A program made the translations under genes and the position numbers. The notes under the pieces are model-generated. The model saw only the letters and a program-made list of their open reading frames with translations. It did not search any database and was not told where the DNA came from. This document shows positions 1-12,967 of a stretch of DNA of 64,000 bases, in pieces (position 1 is the stretch's first letter; the number at the start of each line of letters is the position of its first letter). This stretch comes from Adiantum capillus-veneris (taxonomy: Eukaryota > Streptophyta > Polypodiopsida > Polypodiales > Pteridaceae), in assembly GCA_014529385.2 (NCBI GenBank), contig CM043958.1, forward strand, positions 78,666,669 through 78,730,668, read 5' to 3'.

Positions 1-361
1 TTTATCTTGCAGGATCGGAGTATTGTATAGTAATCACCATGACAACGTAGTTCACAAATTTGGGGTGACACATCAACCAAAATCGTGAGATGTCACGTAT
101 GTAGTTTTCATAGCACCTTACTCTCCTCCCTGGAGGACCCCTTTATCATACAACAATTCGGTATTCTTACATCTAAACATGGCTCAACGTCACATTATAG
201 ATGGGTAATCTTGCATCTAAATCTTTTTAACACAGTATATGTGATTGAGCTATAAAGATTGAAATTTTTAGGAAGCATTTACTACAATTGGTGGGGGCTT
301 GGTCCACTTGGTGGACCAACCTCTACCATGTGGATCTCTCCTCTGGGATGGGGGAGGGCCA

Positions 362-364
<3 letters not shown>

Positions 365-457
<93 letters not shown>
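365..457. repeat. (AC)n microsatellite
   Basis: 93 bp of uninterrupted AC. The Thr-His open frames over it are artefacts of the repeat. Confidence 0.97.
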
Positions 458-460
<3 letters not shown>

Positions 461-1144
461 CTACATGGGTGGGAGATAATGTCCCACTCTCTCATACTTA
501 CTGACTTGCTGCACTATTCTGTGTAGCTTCGGACTTGGCATTTACCTAACCCTAAACACTCTTTTAATGAAGACCATATATACTTGCATACACCTACACA
601 TGCACTCCTTTAAGCAAGTCATGCTCCTAGTTATTAATGATCTCATGCATTTGCTAATGCCACCTTGTTGACCTACAGGAATTTCCACCCACACTCATGC
701 TGGATTATTCATTGTGTAAACTGCTGTCCTCTCGACCACTATCCACATTTAGAAGTTGATTACTCTCTCCTACCAACAATTTAATATTTTTTCTCACCCT
801 TGATCGGGATTCTAATCAACCTGTGTGCCCATTGTCTTGGCTCACCACATACGTAATCCCTCCTCGCATGTTCTATCCTCATAACCTTTGATCTGCCTCA
901 CTGCACATCGATCAACTACTGTCGCCCTTATTTGCTCAACCCACCCCTGGGTTTCTTGAGCAAGGATTTCTTGCTCTTTTTTTTTGCCTCAGTCCCAGTC
1001 TCACAGACACGTTCGATTCAATATTTGTATTATCTGTAATTCTCGCTCCTTGCTTCACTTGTATACTCTACCTTCGCAGGTTTGGAACTACATCATTGCC
1101 CTCTGCATCGGCCCACGTGTGCGTGTGGCTCCCACAGTTTTCTT

Positions 1145-1147
<3 letters not shown>

Positions 1148-1192
<45 letters not shown>
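1148..1192. repeat. (AC)n microsatellite
   Basis: 45 bp of AC. Confidence 0.97.
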
Positions 1193-1194
<2 letters not shown>

Positions 1195-2159
1195 AGTACT
1201 TCTAGCTTATTTTTTTACCTCACCGCAAAAAGTCCACACCATGGGACGGGACCCATCTTAAGGGACATAGCAGGGTTGGGGTTGTTTTCTGCCCAGGATG
1301 ATTATCACACACACCTTATACACCAACCTATTAAAAAACCCGACTTTGCTCTCTTGGGATTCTGCTGGATTTTTATTGCCTAGTACCTCCACCATATGGC
1401 ATGGCCCTTGTAAGGACTTGAGTGCTGCATCGTATCTTTACCTCGGGCTGCATTGTGTTACTAAGACTGCCTGGCCTTTCGGACACACACTCCCTAAAAT
1501 ACACTCGGTTGGGTCTTTACCATGGGACTTAGCACCTCTTTAAAAATTACTATACCCTTTGTCTTGGGTAAATCGGACATGCTCTTTATTACTGCCATGT
1601 AGGAACTGTTTTAGGAAAAACTCTCATTACTTGGGCGTGAAGGCGGCCCTGCTTCACAGATGGTGATCTCCTCACTCATGGTGACCTGGTCATGACACAG
1701 GACTGGCAGTCCCTCCTCCTTCTCCTATTTAAAGAGGAGAGGGTGCATCTCTTTCCCTCACTTAACTCTGGTTGTTTTGATTTGGTTAACTTAAATTCAT
1801 ATTGTGTGCTTCTACACGGAAATATGGAGCTCACTACACAAGTCTCTCAGGTTTTTTTACCTTTCCCATGCATACTTCCTTATTGTTCTTTGCTTTTTGA
1901 TAAGGTTGTGTATTAAACAACACTCGGTTCAGGCCGTTACAGTAAAGTAAGTATAGTTGATGCCAGATGTTGGCATGCTTTAAACCTTTCCTCTGGGTAT
2001 CAAATGCCTGGTATTACTGAGGTATGGTGGTTTTTTTAATAGCAAAGGCTTAAAATGATGCTATCGTAAAAAACAAGGTTTTTTCTTAAAACATCTTATA
2101 GTAAAACTTTGGCCTTCTATGGCCGCTGCATGACATGGACTCTGATCAAACAGTGGTTT

Positions 2160-2430
2160 ATGGTTTTTGGTTACCAAAAGCCTTGGGGACTTATTTTGAT
2201 ACTATCGCCTCCGCATTATGATGCCGTGTACAGACTTTGTATAGCATTGGATTATTGAAAAATGCGCCGTGTCAGGTTGCGGTTAAAAAAAAGGGGGGAT
2301 TGCCTTTTGGTTTTCGAGCACCAAAAGCCTTGAGGATTAATTATTTGATACTGTCGCCCCTGCATAATAATGTCTTCTACATACTTTGTATAGCATTGGA
2401 CTATTGGTAATACATCTTGTCAAATTGGTT
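2160..2430 (+). repeat. Two-copy tandem repeat, about 150 bp period
   Basis: Copy 1 (2160-2290) and copy 2 (2305-2435) share ACCAAAAGCCTTG, TTTTGATACT.TCGCC, CTTTGTATAGCATTGGA and a G-rich end. Noncoding. Confidence 0.75.
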
Positions 2431-3039
2431 AAAAAGGGGGGTGTGGGACCTCTTAGCACATCATTTCATCCTCTGTTAGGCTATGATCGCAAACTACTTG
2501 GGCATATTGATGTTCTTATTGTAGCCTCAAGTATTAAGGGGGTATTTTTTCCGAAAAACATGCATGGTTTGGCTTTCTAGAAGGGCTCCCTATCACTTGG
2601 TTGGATAACAAGAAGATAAAGGGTTGAAGTGTGATGATTCAAAAATCATAACATCTTTTTAACTTTGGACTAAGCTTGTAAATTTTTAAAAATGTTTGTA
2701 AGACAGACATGATAACAAATGGTATAGTCCATTGATACCTCTAAAACACATCCAAGGCTAACAAATCTGTTTTCTTGTTTGGATGGATGCAGGTAAGGAC
2801 TCTATCTTATCTTGGAAGGTTTTTTGACTTTGGCAAGCTGACCTACATTGGATCGCACACTCACTTATTATTTGGGAAGTTCATCTACTATCTGTATACT
2901 GGAATGGGACCTCATTCTTACAAACACTGTACAAAAATGATTCTAATACTAAGTTGTTTCTGTACTTATCTTTTCATTTTTCTAAAGACAGCTTTCTTTT
3001 GAATGTTAAACTTCAATTATGTCTTACTATTATACTTAA

Positions 3040-3089
3040 ACACACACACACATGCACACATGCACACACACACACACACATACACACAC
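3040..3089. repeat. (AC)n microsatellite, interrupted
   Basis: AC with CATGCA interruptions. Confidence 0.93.
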
Positions 3090-3150
3090 CTTTGCTTTGA
3101 AAGCTCGCAATAGATGGCGAACCCCCCTTTCGCATCGACCTGGTTGCTTA

Positions 3151-3152
3151 AC

Positions 3153-3208
<56 letters not shown>

Positions 3209-3250
3209 GTGCACGTGCACGTGCACATGCACACGCACACGCACACGCGC

Positions 3251-3275
<25 letters not shown>
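3151..3275. repeat. Compound AC / GCACGT alternating tract
   Basis: 125 bp almost strictly alternating purine and pyrimidine, with a GC-rich core at 3204-3250 of GTGCAC and CACGCA units. Confidence 0.95.
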
Positions 3276-3281
<6 letters not shown>

Positions 3282-3633
3282 CAACTACAATCAAAGGCAT
3301 TGGGACAATCCTACCTATGGGGAGGATTATGAACAAAGACAAGTGCTTAACCTATGCTTCCTCGACAACGGGATTGTGCAAAAATCTCAACATATTGGTC
3401 AGCAGGTAGGTACATCGTACCTACTCAGTACATGTGTATTTGAATGAGCAAAACTCACGTAATAATAAATATTATTGAAATATAGTTCCTCGTGAATCGA
3501 TGAATTGTGGTTGTTAATACATTGCATTATCAACATACTGTGATCTAAATACAATAGTTAGCTCATGATAGAATCCACAATCGGCTAGACTTTGAGCAAC
3601 AACTTAAAAAATAGATGACCTGGCACCTACTTG

Positions 3634-3635
<2 letters not shown>

Positions 3636-3714
<79 letters not shown>
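3636..3714. repeat. (AC)n microsatellite
   Basis: 79 bp of AC. Confidence 0.97.
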
Positions 3715-3718
<4 letters not shown>

Positions 3719-4440
3719 GACCGATACATGATAAAAATACTCGTTGTTTTAATACAATAATTCTCATGGTTAATGGTATGTTTGCCATATTGAAGTAGTT
3801 TTTTCCAGGGTTGGTACGTGATGGTTGAGTATCAGCTTTCGGTTGATATGACACATGAATTGCATGCCTTTCGAACATGAATAAAAATTGGTTTTTTAGT
3901 ATCAACTTTTGGGTGATATGACACATAAACATGTGATTCATAAGCACACACAAACACGTTGTAAGGCCCATGTGCAAGGAGATTTGGTTTTTTCATTTAA
4001 CCCTAGCTAAAGACATTTGATGCTTGATGTTGAGCCTTAAACCTCATGTGAGGGTCTCAGTAGAGGTGGCAGTGAGTGGAATTTTGAAAAATCATCCGTT
4101 ATACAAAAAGGAGATGCTGCCCAAATTTTCACTTTTTAGAGAGCTTTAAAGCAAGAAGCGGCAGTGATGCAACATGCCGGCTACCTTCTTTGGTTGTTAA
4201 AAATATTTACTGATTAGAAGTTGAAAATTTATTGATATGTAGATACATGGAGTTTACAATCCCTTTTGATAGATACTTTACATTAGATGATATAGATGAA
4301 TGTCTAATACAATGGACATGTCAACTTCAATCAAGGTAAGTATACATTGGTGAGCTCATAACCATAAGCTATTTTTTGATACTTTCCTCTCTTAGAAACT
4401 ATGTGGAGGTCTCGGTTGAGATGACATTGGATTGAATTTT

Positions 4441-5200
4441 TGGACTAAAATTTGATGGTTCTATTGTGGGATGAACAACATTGACCTATGCGGCTTTGAT
4501 GATCTAGGGCTACACAATATCTAGCAGCTTGGATGCTGATTTTTGGAGAACACCAACAGTTCTAGTTTTGATACATTGAACGACAATTTTTAAATTTTCT
4601 TACATGGTTTGGGATTGCAATTATCTTAGTACTATTTTCTTTATATTGAGTAAACATATGATTGAGTAATTTGTGGTTAGTTGATGGAATGTTGGCTTTT
4701 TTTGTGACTCTAACTATGTCTCCATGGGAATGACACCATTGTTGATGATAATGGAAACATAAAATGTTTTTTATTGAATAGAAGCATAATTTTTGAAATT
4801 AGTGTTCGTATTTTACTCTGAAAACAACCCCAATGGTTTTAAAAAAAGGGCCTTAATCCTCATGTGAGGGTCTCGGATTAGATGGCATTTTGATTGGATT
4901 TTTTGAAAATTGATTTAAATTACAAAGTACATGCTGCCCGATTTATTTTGGAATTAAATGATGTTTACATTACCGTAAATATATGGCTCATTCTTTAAAC
5001 TTAATATTTTATTTATGTTATGTTGTTAGTTCTAGTTGTAATTTTTGACACCAATAACAAGGGGAGGGAGTCGTTGACACCTGTCTTTGCAAATGATGCC
5101 AGTTCTGATAGGCTTGTGTTTTTTGGATGGTGACATGTAAGAGATTCTTTCCTTGGGATTACAACGATGACTTGAGCGATAAGATCGTCCAATACTACAG
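4441..5200 (+). repeat. Direct duplication, copy 1 (about 0.75 kb)
   Basis: Aligns along its length with 6785-7560 (same order: GGCTACACAATATCTAGCAG, CACCAACAGTTCTAGTTTTG, ATGACACCA.TGTTGATGAT, CTCA.GTGAGGGTCTCG, GTAAGAGATTCTTTCCTTGG). No gene was recognised. Small conserved open stretches reflect the duplication. Confidence 0.85.
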
Positions 5201-5452
5201 CTGGATCCTTCTGTATGTAGATGTAGTGGAAGCTCATCCCAAAGGGTGGACACACAGAGATACAACACTAAGCTATCAAATTGTAATGATCAAAGGTCAA
5301 ATCTTTGATCTAAATGACTATATTATCCATTAGATACAACATGTTGTACTGGTGTATATGAAAAGATAATTGAGGTTTATGACATCTTGTTTTAAAATAT
5401 TGTTATTTAAAATACTAAGTATGGTTGAATTATGAGGGGATTTTCATACTGA

Positions 5453-5455
<3 letters not shown>

Positions 5456-5505
<50 letters not shown>

Positions 5506-5574
5506 ACACACACACACTCTCAGGATGGGGTATTTTGATCTCTCTCTCTCTCTCTATCATAAGTATACGCACGT

Positions 5575-5659
<85 letters not shown>
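5456..5659. repeat. Paired (AC)n tracts flanking a TC tract
   Basis: AC 5456-5517, TC 5539-5555, AC 5574-5659. Confidence 0.95.
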
Positions 5660-5661
<2 letters not shown>

Positions 5662-6784
5662 GTGGGCATATTTCTTCTGGACACATATGATCGAAAAGCT
5701 CATATGGGAATAACTATACAATCAAGATGGAATCTGGTGGTTTACCTTTTGAACATATTACAAGCATAAGTTGTTATTGAGATACCCACTGAGCTACACA
5801 AGGAGAATGCAACCTTTGGATATACTTTGAAACTGGAGAATACCACACACAGGTAGGTGCATCAGGCACCTACTCAATAAATTCTGCCTTTTTAATAATG
5901 TTATTATTTCCTTGATTTGATTAGGCTCCTTACAATTGTATGCTGTAAACCTTTGAGAATGATTTATTAATAACTAAATGTTATGAAAACATGGTATATA
6001 TATAATTGAAACCTTAGATGAGGGTTTGTATAACAATAAATAGATGTTTAGACTTTTCTACTCACTTATATATAAGGATTTTTTAAGGGTCTTGGCTCCT
6101 AATATGTGTAGATTCAATTGATGATTTTGAACTATTGGAATTGTAGTCATACATAGGAAACAAATTTTGGTGGTATTTACATCTGATATGCAATATATCA
6201 AATGGTTTTTAAGTGTCGAAAAGGATTCTATGTCCTCTGAGTCCTTTTACCTGTGAAAATATGACATTACTGATTGTCATCATTTAAAATAGTTTGGTGG
6301 TTGACACTCAGTTGGTCAATTTGTGGTTGCCGATAAACATAGTAGTTCATAATTGCTGAGAATAAACATATACACACAAATATGAGAAATTTCTTTTACT
6401 CATATGAACTACGAGGTTGAATATATGGTTTATTCTTTGACATTTAAGTAAAGCATTCTCAGCTATAAAGTAATAACAATTGGTTTTTTTAATCTAACTG
6501 CTCTTTTGGATCTCTATTTACTTCTATGTATACACGAAGACTTATGGGGATGTCGTAAGAGATGATAAGCTATGGAATATTTTTCATGATTGTCGGGATG
6601 CAAAGAAGATAATGTCCAAATTTTTGAAAATCTAACACAATCACACTTGACAGACTTGATATCTTAATGATCGATTGGCCTAGAGTTGCACAAGGCTCGA
6701 CAAATCTGCTAGAAAATTTTACGAATACAAGCAGTTTTTGTTTTGATAAATATACTAAAATACTCTAAACTCCCTTACACGTTT

Positions 6785-7560
6785 TGGACTAAAATTTGCT
6801 GGTTTTCTTGTGGGATGAGACAACATTGATCTATGTGGCTTTGGTGCCCTAGGGCTACACAATATCTAGCAGCTTGGATGTTGATTTTCGGTAAACACCA
6901 ACAGTTCTAGTTTTGATACTTTGTACAATATTTTTTAAATTCCCTTACATTGTTTGGAACTTCCATTATCTTAGTATTATCTGTTCTATACTGAGTAATC
7001 ATATGATTGGGTATTTTGTGGTGATAGTACTTAGTTGATGGAATGCTGGCTTCTTTCTATGACTCTTAACTGCATCTCCATGGGAATGACACCACTGTTG
7101 ATGATAAAAGAAACATAAAATGATTTTTATTGAATAGAAGCATAATTTTTGAAATTAGTGTTAGTATTTTACTTTGAAAACACCCCAATGCTTCAAAAAG
7201 GGCATTAATCCTCACGTGAGGGTCTCGAATAAGATGGCATTTTGACTGGACTTTTTGAAAATTGATTCAAATTACAAAGGAGATGCTGTCCGATTTTTTT
7301 TGAATTAAATAATGTTTACATTATCGTAAATATATGGCTCATTTTTTAAAATTAATATTTGATCTATGTTATGTTGTTAGTTTTTGTTGTAATTTTTGAC
7401 ACCAATAACAAGGGGAGGGAGTCATTGACACCCGTCTTCCCAAGTAATTCCAGTTCTGACAGCTTGTGTTTCTTGGATGATGGTGACATGTAAGAGATTC
7501 TTTCCTTGGGATTACAATGACAATTGTAGCAATAACAGAAGATCATCGAGTATTTGGTCA
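6785..7560 (+). repeat. Direct duplication, copy 2 (about 0.75 kb)
   Basis: Second copy of 4441-5200, offset about 2,345 bp, with scattered substitutions and small indels. A shorter third relative of its GTGAGGGTCTC segment lies at 4035-4150. Confidence 0.85.
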
Positions 7561-7762
7561 TAGATAACCCCCTTATTATTCTTTGATAATAACATGTAAT
7601 ACACTATATGTCAGTAACAATGTCAATTGTACTCTTAACTTTATCTACCTGTTATCTAATGTATACATAAGATTTGGTTATTTACACCTTGACTGGTCTC
7701 TAGTCCCATTGTATGGCTCAACAGTTTGTGAAATCAAACTATTGTTAGATTAATCATTCTTA

Positions 7763-7974
<212 letters not shown>

Positions 7975-7976
<2 letters not shown>

Positions 7977-8374
7977 CTCCTTCATAGGTATGTTGAAAGG
8001 AGAGAGGGGAAGAGAGGGGGTCCTGTGGGAGTGTTCTCTACATCGTAGTGCATGGCAGTACCAAACTACCTAACCACACGACTCGAGTGTGTGTGTGTTG
8101 TATGTGTCTGTGTGTGCGCATTGTGTGGTAGTGTGCACATGTCTTTTATTGTAACATTGTTTTTTGAAGTGCTAACGTGCAAAATATGAACTCATGTCTT
8201 ATGTTCTATCACAATATTTTGAAATGTTTAGGATTTTTAACCTATATTGTATGTTGAGAACATAAATGAAAGATTGAATTTGTCTTTGTATGGCCATCTT
8301 TAAGGACTATTTTTGTAAAATGCATATAATTTTACTGAATTGACTCAATGGTAGTCCAATTTTCTTTTGAACAA
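7975..8374. other. No gene seen
   Basis: Continues from the compound microsatellite with TG-rich patches (8085-8135). No feature supported. Confidence 0.6.
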
Positions 8375-8436
8375 ACTCAAACTTCTTTGAAAAATCCTCA
8401 ATAGGTATGGAATGAGCCTATCACACTTCTATGTTG
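8375..8436 (-). repeat. Dispersed repeat, inverse copy at 20107-20165
   Basis: About 60 bp (GATAGGCTCATT.CATACCTATTGAGG and CAAAGAAGTTTGA) shared in opposite orientation with the sequence just after the LINE tail at 20100. Confidence 0.7.
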
Positions 8437-8564
8437 CTTACATAAAGACTGACAACATTCACTACTCGCCCAAGTTAAGTAGTAAATTATAAATATAAGC
8501 CAAAAAGGCTCTCTTTAAAAAAGAAAAGAATTTATTTTTAGTATTTCAAACTCAAATATGACTC

Positions 8565-8700
8565 CTCAGAGTCTTAGACACATGCTAACAAGATGCTCAA
8601 GAAGTTTCATGAAGTTTTTATGTCATATGTAAAAGTTATGCTTAAAATACTAGAATCCAGGCATGAGCCACTTTTTTGGCCCCTTGCAAGACTAATGTTA
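8565..8700 (+). repeat. Dispersed repeat shared with 15232-15370
   Basis: CTTAGACACAT.CTAACAAGATGCTCAAGAAGTTTCATGAA and AAAGTTATGCTTAAAATACTAGAATC occur at both sites in the same orientation. Confidence 0.85.
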
Positions 8701-8759
8701 ACAATGTGGCTGATGAGGTCAGTTTTTACATCCTGAGCATCACTTGTAATCGCTTAGGT

Positions 8760-9300
8760 TGGCAAGATTCACTGGATGCCAGCTTTTGGTTCTGAGAAAC
8801 TTCGACAGTAATGTCAGGCAAGGAGGTTTCAATGGACACCTCAGCCTCACCAGGGGGTCTGCCGTTTGATAGTGGAGTCTCCTGCATCTCAATTGTTGGG
8901 AAGTCAGTCTCTTTAGTCTCCTCCTCTAGAGTAAAATCTCGCTCGACCTCTTCCTTCGACTTGCTAGAACTCTCAGGAGGCTTGACATCCTGGGTGGCCT
9001 ACCTCCAAGTAGACGTGATCACTGGCTTGTGATCCACTTCTAGGTAGTTTCTAGCATAGTGCCCAATTTTGTGACATTTATAGCAAGTTTTTGGAAATGA
9101 TGCAAATGACAACTCTTGTCCAAATGTGCCATACCGTCCCATATTGAAATCCATATATCTAGGGATAGGTCTACTCATATTCCACAGTATGCATACCGTG
9201 AATCCAAGGGTGATATAACTGGTAGAAACTTCGAAACAAATATCACTCGGCCCATCATAACAACAATTCACTCACAATAGTGTTGCTAGAGCAAAACCAC
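8760..9300 (-). pseudogene. LINE ORF1-like fragment with altered zinc knuckle
   Basis: On the minus strand an open stretch (8999-9271) has GFTVCILWNMSRPIPRYMDF..SFPKTCYKCHKIGHYARNY. The knuckle pattern is C-X2-C-X4-H with Tyr instead of the final Cys. The downstream part (8760-8998) is acidic/Ser-rich and shares the general look of the region after the knuckle in plant LINE gag proteins. A standalone gene is unlikely. Confidence 0.6.
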
Positions 9301-9940
<640 letters not shown>

Positions 9941-10200
9941 TATCACCCTCACTCACTCTCTCTTGTTCTTGGATGTATCACCTTGGATTTGCTAGCAACA
10001 ACACATTATGTAGAAGGGTAAAAGATGCTCATCATACACTCAATGGCCGTTGCCTTGATACCTTAATGGTCTGAGGAGCAAACAACTACTAAACGACACT
10101 CATAACATAGCCCAATGCTACTGCTATTGCTTATCCCCTTGATAACAAGTAATGCACATGCCTGTTGAGACATCACATCACACAAGGTAGCATGTGATGC

Positions 10201-10203
<3 letters not shown>

Positions 10204-10264
<61 letters not shown>
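10204..10264. repeat. (GA)n microsatellite
   Basis: 61 bp of GA. Confidence 0.97.
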
Positions 10265-10267
<3 letters not shown>

Positions 10268-10623
10268 CTCACCTGTGCATGCGCTTGTATTGATCGAAAG
10301 AGTGAAGGAATTGGACGCATGCCTCATTGATCTCTCGCATCTACCCTGCCACCATGCCAGGGTCGATGCCAAACAACCCCCCCCCCCTCTTATCCTCTGT
10401 CCGCCACATGCCACATTTCCCCTTTTTCCCTTCGAAATCTCCGATTTCTATTAATGAACCCAAAAGTAAAATTGAAAAGACCTATTAGCGTCATCAACTT
10501 TGCACTCTTCGATATGCAAAGAACTTGGCATTGATTCGGTTTAGGATTGTAGAGGGCTTTGAGGTCTGTACTACCAGTATTGAGTCTCCACCTTCTTTTA
10601 AGACTCTTTAAAAGCATGAGAGA

Positions 10624-11030
10624 GGATGGTTTGGAAGAATATTTTTTATGGACCCAATTCTTTATCATGATAATAGGAAAAGTCTTAAGAAGCCAATTTT
10701 AAAAAATAATATAATTGGTTTTAAAAAGCCCACAAAAGAAATTTTTGAGTTTTTTTTAAGGCTGGTTTGGAAGATTATTTTTTATGGACCCAATTCTTTA
10801 TTATGATAACATGAAAAGTCTAAGGAGCCAATTTTCAAAAATAATATAATTAGTTATAAAAAGCCCACAAAAGAAAATTTTGAGTTTTTTTTAGAGGCTA
10901 GATTGGAAGAATATTTTTTATGGACCCAATTCTTTATCATGATAACAGGAAAAGTCTAAGGAGCCAATTTTCAAAAATAATATAATTAGTTATAAAAAGC
11001 CCACAAAAGAAATTTTTGAGTTTTTTCTGA
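10624..11030 (+). repeat. Three-copy tandem repeat, about 135 bp period
   Basis: Units begin near 10624, 10760 and 10895. Each has TTTTTTATGGACCCAATTC, AAAAATAATATAATT and AAAAAGCCCACAAAAG. A single diverged unit recurs at about 20925-21060. Confidence 0.88.
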
Positions 11031-11644
11031 AGCACATGGAATTTTATCCAAATCCTAGAAAAAAGGACAGAAGAGTGTCCTATTTTGGTGGTACTAAACT
11101 ATTGTTAAAGCCACAAAAGTGGAAAACCGTCTAGTTTTCGCTCGTTTTTGAGCAACCATAATAGTATCAACTTTTTTGTGCTCTTTAATATATGAAGAAC
11201 TTGACCTTGATTGAGGTCAAAATTGTAAAGACCTTTGAGGTTGGCACTTGTATTCATCCTTCACCTTTTTTCCACACTAGCTTTATAATGGGACACTTTT
11301 ATGTTTATGTCCCGAGACACTTTGATGTCATGTTAAGTGAGTATTTTGCTTGAATTATTTGAAGAGTTTGAATATAAGCTTCTAGGTGCTATATATCCAC
11401 AAATTTGCCCCGTGAGCTCAAAACAACTTGATATTTTTTGGAATATTGATCTTACCATTAACCTTAATAATCTCGCACAACATTTTTGAACCTAAACTGA
11501 GTGGAAAAGCAGGTCCTATTTTTGTCTTTAAAAAAAATATTTGCAATTGTACCACAGTAGTTCTCAATTACATGCTTTGATGCTTCTAGGGAGAATTAAG
11601 TGTTAAAGTTGAAAGTTATGACCAAATTACAAAAATTACATGTG

Positions 11645-12835
11645 AGCGAGTGGATGAAGGCCAGACTTTTCTTGATTTGCAGGGTCCTTAAAAAGAGTTA
11701 TTGATTAGCGGCCTTTGGCTGGAGGAAAGTCTCCCTGGATATCAATCTTGCCCTTTTGACCTCTTTGAGTTGTTGCTCGTCCAGGTTGACTTTAGCCTCC
11801 TGCCAACATTTGTGATCTTCTTCAAAGACCAACCCATTAACTTTTTTGGATGTTAGCTGAGCAACCGCCTCTTGGAGTTGCTTTCAATTCTCTTCTCGAG
11901 CCTTTTTCACTTGAGGTCCTGAACTTTTGATCACTTTTGATATGCTCCAAGCAAAGAGGTCCCAAGATTTAGAATTTACCAAACCAATATCTTTATTGAT
12001 CTTACCCAAAGCTTTCTTAGTCAGTATTCTAAACAGAGTGTCTTTAAACAGGTGTGCCCCAATAACTAGCAGTTGCTTACTCCCTTTGGGGACCTGCCCC
12101 TCCTCTTTAGATTTACTAAATTTCATGTGTAAAGGAAGATGGCCTGACATGCACTTCATTGTGAGCATCTTCATCTCAAGTAGTGAAGGGATCTAATCAG
12201 CTTGGTGAGAGCAATAGCATATGTCAAGACAAGAAGCTGTGCAGGCATACTAAAGGCTTGTGTATGTGAAGCCCAACATGTTCTTCCAAGGACCCACCTC
12301 CCACAAGTCCATAATAGCCCATTTCTCACATAGACCCATTCATCTATCTTTTTTAGAACTTGCCAATAGAGTGGCTCCATCATATTAAAGTCACCTATCA
12401 CAAGCCACACCCCTTTGATAAGGGAATCCCTGAGGTGCATCCACAATTTGGCTCTATCTTTGGCGTGGCAAGGGTCATATATGTTTACTATGGTGGGATG
12501 TTGACATGTCCACATGACTCTCACTCCTAGGACTCTCCCATAGGGATGATTAAATACCACTTTGGGCTCCAAGTCCTTGTCCACAATAGAGAGAACGCCA
12601 TTGAATCCATCCATTCCGTCTCCATAGAATACCAACCAATTTCTTCCCCAAAGCTTGTTTTCTTTTTCTGCAAGCATTTAGATGATGTTCTTGGATGGCC
12701 CAACAATAAACTTCTTTATCCTTTCTAACTTCCTCCCAGAAGAGGATGTGCTTCTTTCGGGTCTTCAAACCTTTCATGTTCCAAGATTGAATAACTATAC
12801 CTTCCATCATTGGGAGAGTGGGACAAATTCCTTAA
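11645..12835 (-). mobile_element. LINE endonuclease half, inverted relative to its RT half
   Basis: MEGIVIQSWNMKGLKTRKKHILFWEE and AIQEHHLNA (12550-12810), then a shifted frame 12171-12677 with VVFNHPYGRVLGVRV, TIVNIYDPCHAKDRAKLWM and VIGDFNMME, and a tail frame 11884-12174. Similarity to the 51.3-52.5 kb region stops at about 11645, in the endonuclease-RT linker. The upstream end fades near 12835. Several frameshifts make it non-functional. Confidence 0.87.
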
Positions 12836-12967
12836 CCTTCGATTCCTGTCTAGCCTCTTGGTCGTGACTCCAAGAGAATCTAGAGGATCACCTCGGTTAG
12901 GGGGTTTTTTTCTTGAAGGGGTTGTGCAGTGGGATGGAACAAGCTCCGCTTCTAAGTTGATTGGGGG

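Larger units (their letters stand above)
460..3035. other. No gene seen
   Basis: AT-balanced sequence with only short frames, one AC tract and the 2160-2430 tandem repeat. Nothing was recognised in either strand. Confidence 0.6.

Noticed and set aside
259-526. Thr-His and Val-Cys repeat open frames over (AC)n
   Set aside because: Open only because AC/GT dinucleotides contain no stop codons; the same holds for 3017-3447, 5444-5713 and 7734-7985.
3404-3430. Helitron 3' end hairpin
   Set aside because: No CTRR terminus after the hairpin and no matching 5' TC end seen.
5456-5659. CRISPR-like array
   Set aside because: Plain dinucleotide repeats; no repeat-spacer pattern exists anywhere in the window.
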